Source: an uncultured Parabacteroides sp. (GTDB lineage Bacteria > Bacteroidota > Bacteroidia > Bacteroidales > Tannerellaceae). Taken from it: DNA of 7,926 bases. This document shows positions 6,547 to 7,926 of the stretch, in pieces. Each line of letters begins with the position of its first letter. Within the stretch, counting starts at the first letter, position 1. The stretch covers positions 1 to 7,926 of the forward strand of contig CAJTMR010000050.1 of the NCBI GenBank assembly GCA_910577325.1, read 5' to 3'. The translations under genes were made by a program, and so were the position numbers. The notes beneath the pieces are model-generated. The model made no database searches. It was given only the letters and a program-made list of their open reading frames with translations, and was not told the origin of the DNA.

Positions 6547-7443
6547 ATGGAAGAACGACAGTACAAGTTATTGGACGGAAAAGCCGTTTCGGCTCAGATG
6601 AAGCTCGAAATGGCTGAAGAAGTGGACCGCATTAAAGCCCTTGGTGGTAAAGTTCCGCATTTGGCCGCTATTCTGGTCGGCCATGACGGAGGGAGTGAGA
6701 CATATGTTGCCAGTAAGGTGAAGGCATGTAACGAGATTGGTTTCAAGTCGTCTCTGATCCGTTATGAAGCCGATGTTACCGAAGATGAACTTCTTCGCAA
6801 GGTGGATGAACTGAACAACGATCCGGATGTGGACGGCTTCATTGTGCAACTTCCACTTCCCAAGCATATCTCGGAACAGAAGATCATCGAGGCGATCGAC
6901 TATCGAAAGGATGTAGACGGTTTTCATCCGATCAACGTCGGCCGTATGTCTATCGGTCTCCCTTGTTTCGTGTCGGCGACTCCGGCTGGTATCTTGGAGC
7001 TGTTGAAACGTTACGAGATACCGACTCGCGGTAAACATTGTGTAGTGTTGGGCCGTAGTAATATTGTAGGCAAGCCGATGGCCACCCTGATGATGCAGAA
7101 AGCCTATCCTGGCGATTGCACGGTTACTGTTTGCCATAGCCGTTCCGAGAACCTGAAGGAAATGTGCTTGAGTGCCGATATTATTATTGTGGCGTTGGGA
7201 GTCCCTGAATTCCTGAAAGGCGATATGGTGAAAGAAGGAGCTGTAATCGTGGATGTAGGTACGACACGCGTGCCGGATGCGACCCGCAAAAGTGGCTTTA
7301 AGCTGACCGGTGATGTCAAGTTTGACGAAGTGGCTCCCAAATGTTCTTATATCACGCCGGTTCCGGGCGGTGTAGGTCCGATGACAATTATTTCTTTGAT
7401 GCGCAATACGCTTTTGGCAGGAAAGAAAGAAATTTACAAATGA
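6547..7443 (+). CDS. folD: bifunctional methylene-THF dehydrogenase / methenyl-THF cyclohydrolase
   Basis: FolD interconverts 5,10-methylene-THF, 5,10-methenyl-THF and 10-formyl-THF in the cytosol, supplying one-carbon units for purines and initiator fMet-tRNA. The 298 residues match the family length. Catalytic residues are present: Tyr53 and Lys57 in YVASK, Gln101 in VQLPLP, and Asp124 in KDVDGF, equivalent to E. coli Tyr50, Lys54, Gln98 and Asp121. The dinucleotide-binding domain shows GRSNIVGKP (169-177), and the C-terminal signature is PVPGGVGPMT (271-280). It begins 20 bp after ffh on the same strand with no promoter or terminator between, so the two share a transcript. A probable terminator lies 10 bp past its stop. 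Confidence 0.98.
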   Translation: MEERQYKLLDGKAVSAQMKLEMAEEVDRIKALGGKVPHLAAILVGHDGGSETYVASKVKACNEIGFKSSLIRYEADVTEDELLRKVDELNNDPDVDGFIVQLPLPKHISEQKIIEAIDYRKDVDGFHPINVGRMSIGLPCFVSATPAGILELLKRYEIPTRGKHCVVLGRSNIVGKPMATLMMQKAYPGDCTVTVCHSRSENLKEMCLSADIIIVALGVPEFLKGDMVKEGAVIVDVGTTRVPDATRKSGFKLTGDVKFDEVAPKCSYITPVPGGVGPMTIISLMRNTLLAGKKEIYK

Positions 7444-7452
7444 TGCTTTTTT

Positions 7453-7495
7453 CGCCGGGTTTGTTTTTGGGAAAACTTTCCCGGCGTACTTTTGG
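7453..7495 (+). terminator. probable terminator of ffh-folD
   Basis: CGCCGGG (7453-7459) pairs perfectly with CCCGGCG (7480-7486). Inside, GTTTT (7463-7467) can pair with AAAAC (7472-7476) across a symmetric TTT/TTT internal loop. A short, interrupted T-run (TACTTTT) follows. It lies 10 bp after folD; the weak T-run makes efficiency uncertain. Confidence 0.7.
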
Positions 7496-7499
7496 TTGA

Positions 7500-7622
7500 A
7501 TGAGAGTAAATATTTCTTTTTCAGTTGGTTCGGAAAAGATTAAGTATGCAGATAAGATACAGTTATTTCTTAACAGTATAAATATGGAGGCTGGTAAATA
7601 TATTTTTTTTGAAAAAAAGTGA
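7500..7622 (+). CDS. possible small ORF, 40 codons, unknown
   Basis: An uninterrupted frame from ATG 7500-7502 to TGA 7620-7622 encodes a 40-residue peptide beginning MRVNISFSVG and ending YIFFEKK. It fills about half of the 250-bp gap between folD and tRNA-His. It has no recognisable family, no clear ribosome binding site and no own promoter, and it begins just past the folD terminator hairpin. In AT-rich intergenic DNA an ORF of this size could arise by chance, so I treat it only as a candidate. Confidence 0.2.
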   Translation: MRVNISFSVGSEKIKYADKIQLFLNSINMEAGKYIFFEKK

Positions 7623-7630
7623 TTGAATTG

Positions 7631-7661
7631 TTTGCAGTTTAAAATAAAACCTCTATCTTTG
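7631..7661 (+). promoter_or_regulatory. tRNA-His promoter
   Basis: TTTG (7631-7634) and TATCTTTG (7654-7661) are separated by 19 bp, an exact match to the Bacteroidales -33/-7 consensus. Transcription should start near 7668, giving a leader of about 29 nt to be trimmed from the tRNA. A T8-GA7 tract (7603-7618) just upstream may act as an UP-like or bent-DNA element. Confidence 0.88.
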
Positions 7662-7696
7662 CACCGTCTTAAAGAGATAAACACTAAGACAAATAT

Positions 7697-7771
7697 GGTG
7701 AGAATAGCTCAGTTGGTTAGAGCATCGGATTGTGGTTCCGAGGGTCGTGGGTTCGAGTCCCATTTTTCACC
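7697..7771 (+). tRNA. tRNA-His (anticodon GTG)
   Basis: The full cloverleaf can be drawn. The acceptor is 7698-7704 with 7764-7770, including one G-U pair. The D-arm is GCTC/GAGC (7707-7710/7720-7723). The anticodon stem is TCGGA/TCCGA (7725-7729/7737-7741) around loop TTGTGGT, with anticodon GTG at 7732-7734. The T-arm is GTGGG/CCCAT around TTCGAGT. The extra 5' G at 7697 faces C at 7771, giving the G-1:C73 pair that is the histidine identity element, here encoded in the gene. The 3' CCA is not encoded and must be added by the CCA-adding enzyme. The gene stands alone with its own promoter and terminator. Confidence 0.97.
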
Positions 7772-7776
7772 CTTAT

Positions 7777-7806
7777 AAGGTCGCTTGCAAAAGCGGCCTT
7801 TTTTTT
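7777..7806 (+). terminator. Rho-independent terminator of tRNA-His
   Basis: AAGGTCGCTT (7777-7786) pairs with AAGCGGCCTT (7791-7800), ten pairs with one T-G wobble, around a GCAA loop. A run of eight T's spans 7799-7806. It starts five bases after the tRNA 3' end. Confidence 0.95.
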
Positions 7807-7824
7807 GTTCCGTTCGGTTTATGG

Positions 7825-7860
7825 AGGATTAGGGGGGATCATGGATCATCCCGAAATCCT
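7825..7860. repeat. interrupted inverted repeat upstream of the last gene
   Basis: AGGATT (7825-7830) pairs with AATCCT (7855-7860), and inside it GGGAT (7835-7839) pairs with ATCCC (7848-7852), making an 11-bp bulged stem. The centre also holds a tandem GGATCAT repeat (7836-7849). With no T-run on the plus strand it is not a plus-strand terminator. It lies 22 bp before the candidate -7 box, so it may be an operator; this is inference. Confidence 0.4.
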
Positions 7861-7882
7861 GAGGGGAAAGAAAAAAAAATCT

Positions 7883-7890
7883 TATCTTCG
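7883..7890 (+). promoter_or_regulatory. candidate -7 element for the gene at the right edge
   Basis: TATCTTCG matches TAnnTTTG except for one C, and lies 21 bp before the ATG at 7912. No clear -33 TTTG is seen in the purine-rich stretch upstream. Confidence 0.45.
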
Positions 7891-7911
7891 CTTTTTTAAA
7901 CTTAGACAAAA

Positions 7912-7926
7912 ATGGGATACGAGGAT
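7912..7926 (+). CDS. start of a gene running off the right edge
   Basis: ATG at 7912-7914 opens a frame reading MGYED to the window end. The preceding A-rich leader (TTAGACAAAA) and a near-consensus -7 box at 7883-7890 are what a Bacteroidales gene start looks like. Five codons are too few to name a family. Confidence 0.5.

Noticed and set aside
6568..7137. A 189-codon minus-strand frame over folD
   Set aside because: folD is fully conserved on the plus strand; the antisense frame has no motifs and is a shadow.
7388..7684. A 98-codon minus-strand frame covering the folD end and the following gap
   Set aside because: It overlaps the folD C-terminus, its terminator and the tRNA-His promoter, has no promoter of its own and no family resemblance.

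Overview
The window reads as ordinary chromosome from a member of the Bacteroidota, most likely order Bacteroidales (Bacteroides/Parabacteroides-like). Supporting signs are a DUF4270-type lipoprotein, several copies of the Bacteroidales promoter -7 element TAnnTTTG (three of them exact), A-rich leaders with no good Shine-Dalgarno sequence, and protein sequences typical of that group. The genus is a guess from overall similarity. I see no mobile element, CRISPR array, phage gene or integrase.

Layout. Positions 1-100 hold at most the last codons of a neighbouring gene. A perfect 19-bp hairpin at 101-142 is a terminator working in both directions. On the minus strand, one transcript starts near 2380 and carries a short protein resembling only the N-terminal half of glycogen/starch synthase (GT5), followed 10 bp later by a DUF4270 surface lipoprotein. 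Divergent from it on the plus strand are panC and panD, two steps of pantothenate (CoA) synthesis, closed by a terminator at 3713-3741. Next comes a MATE-family multidrug/cation exporter. Then ffh (signal recognition particle GTPase) and folD (one-carbon/folate enzyme) form a two-gene unit with its own promoter and a probable terminator at 7453-7486. A 250-bp AT-rich gap with a possible 40-codon ORF leads to a well-formed tRNA-His gene with its own promoter and terminator. The last 15 bases are probably the start of another plus-strand gene.

How the genes work together. PanC uses pantoate and the beta-alanine made by PanD to give pantothenate, so those two form a true pathway pair. Ffh targets nascent membrane proteins (MATE would be a client) and FolD supplies formyl-THF and methylene-THF; their pairing looks like shared expression rather than one pathway. 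The least understood part is the GT5-like protein plus DUF4270 lipoprotein. The GT5-like protein has lost both the nucleotide-sugar-binding KxGGL motif and the whole C-terminal catalytic domain, so the usual label 'glycogen synthase' is probably wrong. No dramatic new system is evident; this pair is the best candidate for unexplained biology.
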